Below are positions 13,331 to 25,687 of a stretch of DNA of 64,000 nt, piece after piece. This DNA is from Auanema rhodensis (lineage: Eukaryota > Nematoda > Chromadorea > Rhabditida > Rhabditidae), in assembly GCA_964057225.1 (NCBI GenBank), contig OZ059896.1, forward strand, positions 8,308,001 to 8,372,000, written 5' to 3'. Each line of letters starts with the position of its first letter. Position 1 is the stretch's first letter. The position numbers were made by a program, and so were the translations under genes. The notes under the pieces were generated by a model. The model was not told where the DNA came from. It did no database searches and saw only the letters and a list, made by a program, of their open reading frames with translations.

Positions 13331-14218
13331 TTTTTTTCTTAATTTTTATTATTAGTATTATTATTTTTTTATTTTTTTTACATATCATACAAGTCAATCA
13401 AGTACAAGTATGATGATATCACGGCCTAATGATCTGAAGTGCCTCCTATACATTCATTAAAAGAAATTATTCTGATAATGAAGTATCATAGGCTGACCAT
13501 TAATAAATAAAAAAAAATATAAATTTTCAATAAATCATTATTATGCTCATTTGTTTTTATTTATTTAAATAATTTACATCTATATACATAAATATATTTA
13601 TAATATATTATATGAATAAAACGAAATAAACTTCTTCTTTTCATTCTACAAGTTTTTGAACATTTTTGAATTACAACAAATTATCTTTTATGAAATTTGG
13701 AAAGATATAAGAGATTTAACAAAGTTGTTGTTATATTAAAAATATTTATTTGAAATCATCATACAAAATGAACAAAAGGCACATAGTTATAACTGTTTAC
13801 AAAGAAGCTAAGACATGTTTTTGAATGATTAAAATTTACAAATGATTTGCAGATCTTTATAGAGTTTACCCGACCATCAAAATTTTGAAAATGTTCAATT
13901 TATATTTATATGGTTTATAGTTAAGATTTGAGATCAAATCAATTCAATGAATTAAATTTTAATATTTCATTATTTTGAAATATTTTTATAGATTTGTTTG
14001 TTTTTTTAATTGGCACATTGGGAGGACAGGAAATAAAAGAATAAAACCAACATATGTTTGAGCGAAATCAGCTTGATCTGTTATCGTATGGCAAAAACCA
14101 TTGAAAATATTCTTGAGCGTTCAAAAGGCATACAATAAAAATCAAGAAATGCGAAAACAGCTAATTATCAATGAAAAGGAATTCAAATGTCTAATATACA
14201 TATATCATATACATATAG
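13331..14218. other. Convergent intergenic region between two GPCR genes
   Basis: This 888-bp region holds the 3' UTRs of both receptors. AATAAA-type signals for the plus-strand gene lie at 13502-13511. A minus-strand candidate (TTTATT on this strand) occurs near 13744. No coding exon was seen. Confidence 0.6.
13502..13511 (+). terminator. Poly(A) signal cluster of first GPCR
   Basis: Two overlapping AATAAA hexamers about 170 nt after the stop codon at 13330. Further AATAAA copies follow at about 13529 and 13613, so the exact end is uncertain. Confidence 0.55.
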
Positions 14219-16987
14219 TTAAACATATTCCACATGATTATGAAGTAAATCTGCTGCTCTTCTCTTCGATACCCGGCTTATTAATTGGCGAAAACGTCTT
14301 TGAACGTCTGTTTTATATTCAGGTGATGATAAGTAATAAATAAAAAAGTTTGCTGTAGCATTGATGACAACCAAAAAGTTGCCAATATCAATCAGAATTG
14401 CTTCTTGTGTCATTGACAATGCACTGAAATTCAGAATTATTAGAGTTTTAAGTTGAGAAACAAAATGAAATTCAAATACTTACACATGAAACATTTCAAA
14501 GACGTTAACCAGTAGTGATGTTACATTACAAGCCAGAAATAGAAAGATGACAAGTAGAAGGACTGTAGTTGAGCCCTGCTCTTGTGCTTCAGAACAATCA
14601 GAGAATTCTGTAAATATTATAATTAGAAAATTTTTTTAAAAATAAATATATAAACATATAACTAACTATATATATAACTAACCGCTTTTTTCTGAATCTT
14701 GATGTTTTCGTAATATTGAGAGAATTCCAATAGTTAGGATAGATAATAAAACAAATGGTATAAAAGCCATAGATAAAGCATACATATAACCTCTGAAAAA
14801 GAAAAATTTTTTTCTTCAGATTTAACTTCAAAATAATAAAAAAATATTTAAATAAGTTTAAAATATTTAATGCATGTACTATGCACTTGAATAGTTTAAA
14901 AATTTCTAAATAAGTTAAAGGACCTAGAGCATCAAAAATCATTTTGTTTTTAAAGAAAGCAAGGATCGGTTGTATTCCTCAGTTTATACTCATAAGATAT
15001 TATTTGAACTAACTATTGAGAAAAAAAACTTGAAGTTCATTTGAAATAATAATAATAATAATAATAAATAATTATAATAATTATTTCAATTGAATTCTTG
15101 ATTATTTTTATAATCATGGAGCATGTTAACATGCTATATAAATGTGAATACATCTATATTTTTTGTATTTTTAGCATGACCTTTATAATTTATAGTGTAA
15201 TTATTTGTTTATTGCTAATGCTAATATAATTAATTTTTTTTTTGCAAATTCTTACTCACTTGTACACAACTACATAGGTTTCACTGACACGTAATTCTGT
15301 GGGGCAAAGTTCGTATAAGGTAAAATTATCCGGATGCAAGCATTCAACAGCCTGCAAAAATTTTTTTTATTATATTTTGGAAGAGAATGCAAGCGTACTT
15401 GAAGATCTCCAAATTGAACAAGATTATAAAAAGCTACTATCACAACTATCACGGCTAAAACTCGCGGAGCCCATATTCCACGAGCTGTTGTAATTGAAGT
15501 CCCTCTGAAAATATTATATTAAATCCTTTTTACGCTTTGAAATGAAAATTAAGTTTTTGAGAGAGGAAAAAAGATTGAATTAAGTTTTTTTGGAATAAGT
15601 ATCTTTTCCTGTTTTCTGTTGTTTGTAAAGCTATAATTGAAATCTAACCTATAGACAGAAACAAAACAGTCAAAAGCAGCTAGAACTGTTATATACACGG
15701 ACAACATCTGAAAATAAAATAATTAAAAGGATCAAATGAATCAAATAGAAGAATAGACTTTAATATATTTCAATTATATATATATATATATATATTTATA
15801 TATTTATATAAGTAACTAATCATATTCTTTTCTTCTTCAGATGTTTGAGCATCTATTTAAATTCTAAGTACAGCTCACAAACGTTTGAATATGAATGAAG
15901 ATTTGTGATAAATAGTGATTTATGAAAAATATAATATTACTGAATAGTTTACCTGGAAAAATAAGCCAAGTGGTATAATTTTAGGTAAAAGGAACACAAA
16001 AAGCTGATCGACAAAAAACGAATGTGCACGTAAAGAATCGGAACAAATTACAAAAATTCCAGCCATACAAACTCCTGAAATAACATATAAACTTAATATG
16101 ATCAGTATAGTTAGTAACACATACCAACATCGCTACAAGATAAAGCTGTTAAATATTTGGCAGCAGTACCACGTTGTTCAGAAAAAACAATAATGTTTAT
16201 GAAATTGAGTACAATTCCAAGTAATGATATTACGGGCAGGAGACACACGATCATAACCTAAAACATCAAATGTTTAAAATTTTCTAATAATGTTTAAATA
16301 TAAATTGTATTCACAAGAAGGTCTTTCTTGTCATCTTCAAATTTGTTTTTTTTTCTGAATAGCTAGAAGAGCAATTAGAAAAAAAAACAATTGGGCAATT
16401 TTTAGATGAATTCGAAGATCAAGTCTTTGATGTGCTAAACTGACAACACTAAACTTCGAGATGTCGTCACATAGCATGCAAACATATACAATTTTTTTTG
16501 TAAATCTGGTCTCTCTCAATTGAAATTTTAGAAAAGCATTGATGATATGGTTCAAGAAACAAAATAAAATAAAAATAAAATAATTATATATATATATATA
16601 TATAAATAGCATTCCATATATAAATATATAAATATATATATTTATTTTATATTTATTATAAAAATGAATATTTAAAATGTAAAATAATCCTGAATATCAT
16701 CATCTTAGACAAATGAATGAATGAGATTATTTATTTAAACTATAATCATCGTCACTATTTATAAATCTGTAATTATATATTATATGTACCTAACTAATAC
16801 AATCCAAATAATATTAATAATTTAATATTGAAAATATTTAGAAAAAAAAATCTTTCTTTGATCTATTTTCAGCATAGTTTAATGATCATTATGCATTCAA
16901 TTTTTTAAAATTAAAATTTTTTTTTACCAAATTTGCTGTTCCAGCCACTCCATCCGTTGGTTCATGCAGACACTCACATTCCCGCAT
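14219..16987 (-). CDS. Neuropeptide GPCR, FMRFamide-receptor-like, with DCF in place of DRY
   Basis: Nine exons on the minus strand encode a complete 336-residue receptor: 16987-16928, 16257-16125, 16074-15953, 15707-15649, 15504-15399, 15351-15260, 14792-14683, 14607-14484, 14423-14219. All sites are GT-AG. TM1 covers about residues 21-47, TM2 58-80, TM3 97-123, TM4 137-156, TM5 190-214, TM6 241-266, TM7 275-298. TM7 reads [10 protein letters not shown], close to the NSxxNFxIYC pattern of FMRFamide and related peptide receptors. ECL2 carries two cysteines ([14 protein letters not shown]) and one NFT sequon. At the end of TM3, where E/DRY is expected, the sequence is D118-C119-F120, so the G-protein-contact arginine is replaced by cysteine. 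A stop codon lies in frame upstream of the ATG, right after an acceptor-like TTACTTAG. Likely role: neuropeptide receptor in neurons or muscle; ligand and coupling unknown. Confidence 0.82.
15046..15066. repeat. (AAT)n microsatellite
   Basis: Seven AAT/ATA units inside the intron between the sixth and seventh exons of the second GPCR. Confidence 0.9.
15120..15135. repeat. Perfect 16-bp palindrome
   Basis: AGCATGTTAACATGCT equals its own reverse complement. It lies in an intron of the second GPCR gene. It could be a dimeric transcription-factor site or a chance palindrome. Confidence 0.55.
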
Positions 16988-19900
16988 AACACATAAATTC
17001 GACTAAGTAACAGATTTTCAGCAAACTTAAAATAAATTATTTGTTTTATAATTTAATATAATTCAATTATAAAAAACAAAAAATAATAAATAATAAACAT
17101 ATATAAAGATAGATAGATATTGAGAAATATATGTGAATATGTGGAAGAAACTTAAAATTATTTCGAAAACAGCATCATATACAATATGCATAATACATAG
17201 AATTCTTAAGCCAAAAAAATTTGAACTTTTAGAATGCATTTAGCTTAAAATGAAGTAAAATAAGATTAAGACTATTTGAATTGTTAGTAGTATCTCCTTG
17301 AGAAAAAGTAGATATTCAGTAAAAATTACATAGAGATTAGCAAGTAATAGTAGAAAATACGTGATGAGATTCGAATATTATCTCAAAAAAAAAAAGAAAA
17401 AAAGAGATTTTCTTAGAACAAAACCAAAAATAAGTGTTGAAGACATTGTAGACATACATACATATAGGTTTAAGACAGAACATAGTTGTTTAGTATCTTC
17501 CGACTCACGAAACAAACAGAATGTTTTAGCTCGACGAGATAAAAACGGAACAGGAGACGTAAAAAAAGACTAACATCAACCTGAAAGTCTTCGAAAGATT
17601 TTTCATTGTATTGAAATAAAACTTTTTTTTATCACATATTTTCAAAAAGCTTTTTTAAAGAGAAAGCAATGCTGATGATGATGATGCTGTGGGCACTTTG
17701 AAAATATTTAAAAAAATGTTTGCTTCCCGATATACATACATCTCAAAGATTGAATAAAGAATTAAAAAACAACTAGAAATCAAAAGATAAAATATAAAAA
17801 AATGAATTAATAGTAGAATAGTTAGTAGTGAAAATTGAATAAAAACTATTGGATGAACTATATACTATCTTCGAAAAAAACATTTGATGAAAAACATTTT
17901 CTTGAAAAGCAAGATTATAATGTCGGTATATACAACGATTTTAAGTTGAAACAATAAAAATCTGCAAATATTAAAAAGATAGAAAATAAGAGCTACATAA
18001 TGCAAAAAAGGTTGAGGGAAAAAAGAAAAATGCAAAAAGGAACAACAAGGTTTATGTGAAAAGAGAGGGTGATATAAAATGTTTTTTTCGAGCTATGATG
18101 GTGAAGCATAAACCGAAAGTAGAGAGGATATAAGGAAGCAAAATAGATGACATAATATATTATATTGAATTAGTACATAACATTACAACCATAAATAGAT
18201 AAAATAATTGAAGAAATTTTGGCGTTTCTTATTCTGATCTTATTCCCACCCCTCTCATCTATGTCTTGAAGCCTTTTATCTTTCTTATCCACACCCGCGA
18301 GAATATACTTACATACGTAGAATCTAGTATATACTATATCTAAATACATCTATGTACGCATAGTTATGAGTTATTCAGAAGAACTATAAGAGATCAGTTC
18401 AAAGAAAAATTCTATATAAACTATGAGTTCATTTCCTTGAAAAGATCATAAAAAACTAATAAGGAAGAGTAAAATTTAAAACAAAAAGCTCTCTAACTTG
18501 TTTGTTTTCTCTTTTAAAAATATTCCCGGAGGTGTTTAGAATAAGACAGAACTTTGTGAAAATTTGAAAAAGAATTATGAATAAAGAAGAATGAGCTAAG
18601 ATGTTGGAAACATCGAAATACAACAAAATCCTGAGAAATAAGCATTTGAGTTGATGGAAGGTAACAGCGAGAAAAAGGAAGAGAGTAAATATGGATATAA
18701 GCTTTAAAATCGTTATTATTTGGCTAATAATAATGAAAGAATTGTGCATTTATCTCATGTTTCATTGAAAAAAGAAAAGAAGAAAAGACATATAAATGTG
18801 TATATCTGTATAGTTTAATGAATCTATTAAAACAAATAATAAATGTAATGTTAAATAATGGTATTATTCTCAGAAAGGCTGATTACGATGATTACCATAG
18901 ACGTCAAAAAGATTTTCACGTAAACTGCCAAGAAAGGCTAATTTGTTCTTGTGAAACGTGGTTGAACGGTTGATTTTAGCTTCGAGTATTCAATCGAAAG
19001 TCCTTTCTAATTTCTCTCAATTTGCCTTCATTTCCTGCTTTTCATAATTCAGTTTTTCTAAATTCTGTTTAAGATCGTCTTACTCTGGATGGTCTTATCA
19101 CTAGACTCTTAAATAACCACTTTAAGTTTCTCCCTCAAATTTCTTATTTTACTAGATTTTTCTTTGAAATCTCTTCATATTTTAAGAATTGCTGCTTGAA
19201 TTATATGGTTGATTAGCCTCGTTGAAGCAGAGATTTCCGTAAAGAAATGAAAATCAGTACTATCGAATAACCTATACACACATACATACATACATAAGAA
19301 TGTTTTAGAGATATTCATGCATGTATAGATGAAAGAGAAGTTGCATGGATATAAGAAACAGTGACGCCAATGCCGGGTAAGATAGTGACATTTCCGCAAA
19401 AAAAAAAGCAGAAAACGAAATTAAATAAGAAAATACCAAAGCGAAAAAGAGAATAGGGAATTATTTTTATTTTGGAATAGTTAATAATATTACAATGTTT
19501 GCAGTTATTAATTATTAGAATTCTGAGAGACGTATTATCTTGACATACAGGAGGAACATTTTTTATAATCAGAACACAAAACAAGATGAATAACCGAATA
19601 TATTAAAAATAATTTATGTTATTATGATAAAGATTAACCTATATCTATGTATATGTATACGTATAAGTTATATTAAATCTTTTGTATTTTGTATATGAAC
19701 GTTATTAAAATTAAAAATAAGTCAGGCAATTTTGAGTTTTGAGGTAAAGCTTTAACAGTTCTCTCAAAGATAGAATAGTATGCTCCAAATGACAGAAACT
19801 GAAATAAATTGATGGAGTTGTTTTGGAAAAACATAGGATCGGAAAAAAAAGCTTTTGGGATATGAAAAAATGCTGCAAAATTGCTTGCCTATGGCGATAT

Positions 19901-22900
19901 TCGAAATAGCATTCTCAGACCTTAAAGTCTTACTTAGAACTATTCTTTGGTAGAATCTGTATGAATGCAACGTACATGCCAATAAAAAAATATTGCGTGT
20001 TGACAAAATTGCCAAATTCTCTCGATCATATGCCTTATTCTCATTATCATTATCGTTAATCTTCAAAGTTAAATACGTCATCAAGTGTGCAGGTCCAAAT
20101 AGGAAAATAGAAATTCTTTAGTTCATTTAATAATTTATAAAGTTAAGGAAGATTAAGAGAGGAGTTAAACATGTTGTCTACAAGCTATGTGTGTTCTCTA
20201 TTCTTGTGGATGGCTAATATCTTAAATTAACATGTTGCCTTGAGCATTCAAAGGCACGAAAGGAATCAATTTGGATGAAAAAATGAGTTGAAAGCTCATT
20301 ATGATCGTCGTGACGCTATCTAATTTTTAAATGTTGCTTATTATCAGAAAATAAAAAAATAAAGTGAAAAGGTATGAATATGAGAGAGAAATATGAAAAA
20401 TGATGTAGAGGACACGTTGAAGATAATGAAAATAGCGTTGATGATGAGAAGAAGAATGAAGTCTTCTATCTTTACTGATGAAGTACATATGTATGTATGT
20501 GTATACGTATTATATGTAATATGCTTCTTCAAAGATCAAACAAAGAATATCTATATGCAGAAAATTTCATCAAACAAAAAGGTAATTTTGAAGTAATTTC
20601 ATTTAGTTTGAATAGTATATGTTGAAAAATAAAGATGTTGTATGATCAGTATAATAACTATAGAAGAGATCATAGTACCCATATTGAAAGATTCACTAGA
20701 AAAAAAAATATATAGAATAAGATTCTGCAGAGAAAAATGCAAAATTCTTCAGATGCTGAAGTATGGAATAGATAATTGTTTAAGAGATATAGAGAAGTCA
20801 ACAATTTCAGCAAAAAAAAACAAGGAGGAGGAAAATCTTCGCAGCTTTTCAACAACTTTACTTCACCTCGTAGAAATTTTTGGCTCTTGCCTGCTAGTCC
20901 ACAAGCATTTCAATCTATCTCTTTCTTTCGTTCTTTTTTTATTCCTATCTCTCTATATACATTCAAACTTCTATCTTATTCTCTTTTAGTCTTTCCCTCC
21001 TTTCCTCTCTTCACACGTGTCTCTTTCCATCTCTAGACTTCAGTTTCAGAAGGTTGCAAATGTCTTGACGAGAACAGCGACGTACGATTTTGAATATGAG
21101 AAGAACTTTAAATGTTGGTTTTATGTGAGAATATCAAAAGCTATCAAGGATTAATTATCATCATTCCAACATTTGGTTAGGAAGTAAATTTTGAATATTA
21201 TGTGAATAGTATCTTATATAAAAAAAATTTTTATATTATTAGTTTATGATTATTATCAATATATTATATATTAATAATAAGAATAATAGAATTTCGATAC
21301 ATATCATCATAAAGATCTAAGCTCAGGTTCACGGATTAGAGTATTTTATCGGATTATCAAAAACTTTTATATGAATATGAAGACCACTAAAGCAGAAGAA
21401 ATTAATTTTTTTTCCATCATCTGCTGATCTCATATAAAAGTTAAAGCTCTATCAAAGTTATAAATGATGAATACAACATTTTTCCCCTATTTTACAATCA
21501 TAAAAATGTGGCTTGAAAAAAAAAATGAAAACAATTCCATCTGGATTTTTAATGCATCTGGTTCAAATTTAGACGCTTATTGCTTTAGAATAAAGACATT
21601 ATACATTTTTTTTTCTGTTTCGTTTCCTTTTCTTTACTTTTTTTTAATAATCCTATATTCAGAATTCATAGTTCCTGTAACCATATAGTTACATATGCTT
21701 TTCCGTAACATAAAGATAAAGAAGTAGAAGAATTATTCTCACAAAGTATTTCTTCTTGCACAGCATGAAGGTGCTTAGTTCTAGCACCAGGTGGCTTAAA
21801 CAACTTCATGAATTCTTCATTGGTAACTAAAAAAAAATAAATGATTGTTCAGTAAAGATAGCAAAAATCTGAGAAATATTTTTGAATGTTGAAACTTTGA
21901 ACTTTAAAAATTTGTTTGACAATTGAACAAGTCGATTCTAGTAATACGGAAATTCTTTTAATTTATAAAATAATTGAGTAATAGTTGTTTGTCTCTGAGA
22001 AATAGTATTTCCTCGTAAAACAACGTTTCTATCTTATTCTGAACAAAAAGTTTTTTTTTTATTTAAAAACTGAACAAGGAAATAAATACATGTACATATA
22101 TTCAGTAATTAGTTAAATAACTACTTATTATAAAAGAAAAAAATAATATGAAGAAAATGACGCAGCATAGACATGAAAATACATTTGTATGTACATACTA
22201 CGTATAAACATATAGTCAAAGAGTATTTTATATATATTTAATATATACTATACATCCATATACATACAGACATACATAGATCTAATATGTAAAATTTGTA
22301 TTTAAAAATTGTATGTACATACATATACATATATGGATATATGATTGTTTTTTTAAACACGTTTTTTAGTATATTATATATGTATGTATAATACTATATG
22401 TATCTGTAGAACAAGAAAAGAATTACAAAGCTTTTAAGACAAAGAGAGAAGGAGATACATGATGCAAGATATTGAGAGATATAGAGAAAAAAATAGAAAA
22501 AAAAAAGAATTCTTTTTCGGGTAAATATATTTTTGTTTCTGGAAGAAACAATAATGAAACAAGCTTGAAATGATAATAATCCAATAAAATTGTCTATGTC
22601 TGAATGACTTACTCAGAATATCTGTTAAGAAAAACAAGCATTAAGCTCATAATTAAAGCTTTAGTACAAACGAACTTTAAAATAATTTTTTTCGCTCGAG
22701 AAGAAGTGAAAATGACCATATTTGGGAGTCTTATTTTGAAGACGAATGCTAACTAATACTTCCTTTAGTCAATGGTTACATCAGCCTTTTTACATCGTTT
22801 GTTATACTGGCAACCCCCGCAATTTTTCCTTCTCTAATTCTCTCCCAAAATGCTCTTATTCTCAATATTTCAATCATCTTCATTTAGTTAATACTCATTT

Positions 22901-22991
22901 ACTCCAATAAGTTTTGAAAATAATAGTTATGAGTCATTTGAATGATCTACAATCTCAAGGTTTTTTTCCCAAAATATGAGAAACCACATCA

Positions 22992-22999
22992 TTGACGTC
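22992..22999. promoter_or_regulatory. Perfect CRE-like octamer TGACGTCA
   Basis: Third perfect CREB/ATF palindrome in the window, about 6 kb upstream (minus-strand sense) of the second GPCR start. Confidence 0.35.
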
Positions 23000-24793
23000 A
23001 ATAAAGGCCCCAAATTAATAAAGTATATTGTTATATCAAAATAATTATAACTTTATATTTTGACTAACATTATGAAAATAATTATATCTAAATATATGAC
23101 GATAAATAGGAATAGTGATAGAAAACTTTTCTTTGACTAATGCTTAATAATATGAAATAATAATGGCTATCTAATATTGATTTATATAATATTTAATCTT
23201 AATAACCTTTTCTTTAAAAAAAATGGAGAGAGAGATTAATAATTGTATATATCTATTATGATATTAAATATTATATAAATTATATTATATATTTAAAATA
23301 ATTTTATAAAAGTAAAGGAAAATTCAGTGAATATCATAAGAAATACAAAGCAGAACACATAAACAACGTAAATTAAAATTGAGACAATGACTAAAACAAT
23401 ATGAACATAAGAATACTTCATCTTCAAGAAAAGTATGTTTTAAGAAGTTGATTCGAAAGCATATGTTGTTCTTTTTGAATTTCTTTCGTTTTCATAATAT
23501 AATAAAAAAAATTGATGTCTTATAGTAGTAGACTAACTATATTATATAAAAACAGAAACAAAAACATTTATACTTAATATATTGTATAGTCTATCTAACT
23601 AACAAACTAACTCATGTTGCAATGATGTAGAAAAACTTTTGTTGATCATCAGTACTTTACGAGTAAGTTTACTGAAGCACTATCAAACACCCACTCGTTT
23701 AGTCTGACATCATTTATTCTGTATAAATGTATGTATAATATTTAATATTTATATTCATATATAATTATAGTTAATTTTTTTTTGAAAATCAAAAAATATC
23801 TTCAATTAAAACAAAATTATTAAATTGATTTCGATGTAAAATATAATTTTTTGATTATTAAGTTCTATTAATTATAATATTTTAAAAATATAGATAGGCA
23901 CATGTTGAAAATGTACAAATAAATTTAAAAAATTAAAAATGTATAATATAAACGATTTGGTTAAAAATAATATAAAGTAATTAATTTAGTTTATTAAAAT
24001 ATCATTTTATTAACTATATTCTGATTGAAAATAGATTAAAGTTATAAACTTTTTATAAATTATATTTAAGTTTTCATGATTAAAGTTCGAACTAAATATA
24101 AAATATATGTCTATATTTGAAATATAATGAAATGTATTATATGAGAACAAATTAAGATTAAGAGACATCATTGAATGTTAGTTAGCTTTAAGCCCATACA
24201 TACACACAAAATAATAATAAAAGCCAATGAAACACATAGTATATGTGTATTAATAATAAAATTAAGAATCAATTGTTTAAAAATTAAAATCTCTTAGCAA
24301 TATATTTCTAATCTGAATGTTTATGTAAGATTTTTCATATTTTCTAATTAAAACAACGAAAATAGCCGAAAAAGCTGATTCATTATTTTTGTAATTATGA
24401 TTATAATACTCAGATTGCATGTGGAATTGTGAGAAAAGAAAAAAAAAGAACATATCTACATCTTATTTGTATTTTAGAAAAACATAAAAAAAAAGAAAAA
24501 CTTTTTATTTTCATCCATATTTGGACAAACTTTCACACCATTACATACATAATATGTAAAGCTGCAATTATGCTTGTAAATCTATATAATAGAATGGATA
24601 AAACTAAAAATATGACGTTCAAAAAGTTATTTTAAATGGTAAGTACAATTGAAATTTTTAAGAAACTATAAGAGTAAATGCTCTAAAAATGTATGTAGAT
24701 AGACAATAGTCTATATATATGAATAGTATATCTATTTTGGGTTTTTTTTCGCGTATTATTCAGTATTTACGTTACGGATGTGACGCATTTTTA

Positions 24794-24804
24794 GGGGGGG
24801 GGGG
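24794..24804 (+). repeat. Homopolymeric G11 tract
   Basis: An 11-base G run in very AT-rich surroundings. Similar G/C runs are at 10891-10900, 25919-25928, 34528-34538 and 46441-46449. Confidence 0.9.
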
Positions 24805-25661
24805 CTACTATAAATAAGAGAAGAAACAACCAAAACATTAAAAGATGAATTATTGAATTATAATTTGGAAAAAAAAAGAAAAGTTTGTTTCACATCCGGC
24901 TAATTCTTCTATATCTATCACGCTGATTATGAGTACATGCCTTTCATTAAAATGCGTAAATTTTTCAAGTTTAAGTTTTGCAAAAGAAAAAAAAGTTGCA
25001 AAAAGCTATTGTCATGATCAAAGAATAATCTTCAAATCTAAGCCCGGTTGATAGAAAAAGGAAAAAAAAGTTAATTTTCACATCAGAGAGATATAATGTA
25101 TAGTATATATATATATATATAGCTGAGAGATATATATAGCAAATATAAAAAATTTTCTGATATTTAAACTAGCTCGAAGAAGAAGCTCAATTGACTATAG
25201 TGAATACGTTTTTTATGGAAGGGAGGAGCAAAAGATTCAACGATTCTACCGTTCGTTTTGTTTACAATGAATACAATGACTTTTTGAGTACCTGAAAGAT
25301 CATGGATTCGTAGTTTTCAGATTTATATATTCAGTTTTGTAGTAGATTTAGATAAACAAACATTCATCTTTTTCAGAACAAATGAAATGAAATTTCATAA
25401 AAAGTAGAAGATTGAATAAGTATTTTTCCTGTTTCAAAAAACCGAAGCACAAATCACAAAATAGACCTTACTTCAAATAATTTTTTTTAGACAAATGGTT
25501 ATGCACATAAAATATCTTTAAAAGGTCAATACACAATGATTGAAAAAGTAAAATATGCTGAAGTTGTTTGATGTTTTAAAAACGTTAGATTTTTTAATCT
25601 TATCCTCTCAATTTCCTCTTCATTTCATTTGCAAATCTTTTGAGATTCCATTTTTATTTTA

Positions 25662-25687
25662 TCTCTCTCTCTCTCTCTCTCTCTCTC
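25662..25687. repeat. (CT)n microsatellite
   Basis: About 26 nt of CT in a pyrimidine-rich strand that extends with interruptions to about 26150. Confidence 0.9.

Larger units (their letters stand above)
16988..25660. other. Gene-free region, mostly purine-rich plus strand
   Basis: I found no exon chain. The first 1-2 kb presumably include the promoter and 5' UTR of the minus-strand GPCR. The plus strand is A/G-rich from about 17300 to 20800. A perfect TGACGTCA is at 22992-22999, an 11-G run at 24794-24804 and a (TA)n tract at about 25104-25121. Short open frames here are lysine/asparagine or phenylalanine-rich and are not credible genes. Confidence 0.6.

Noticed and set aside
20642-21036. 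Frames of 115 and 86 codons on the plus strand
   Set aside because: Overlapping in different frames, low-complexity Lys then Phe/Ser composition, no similarity to a known family.
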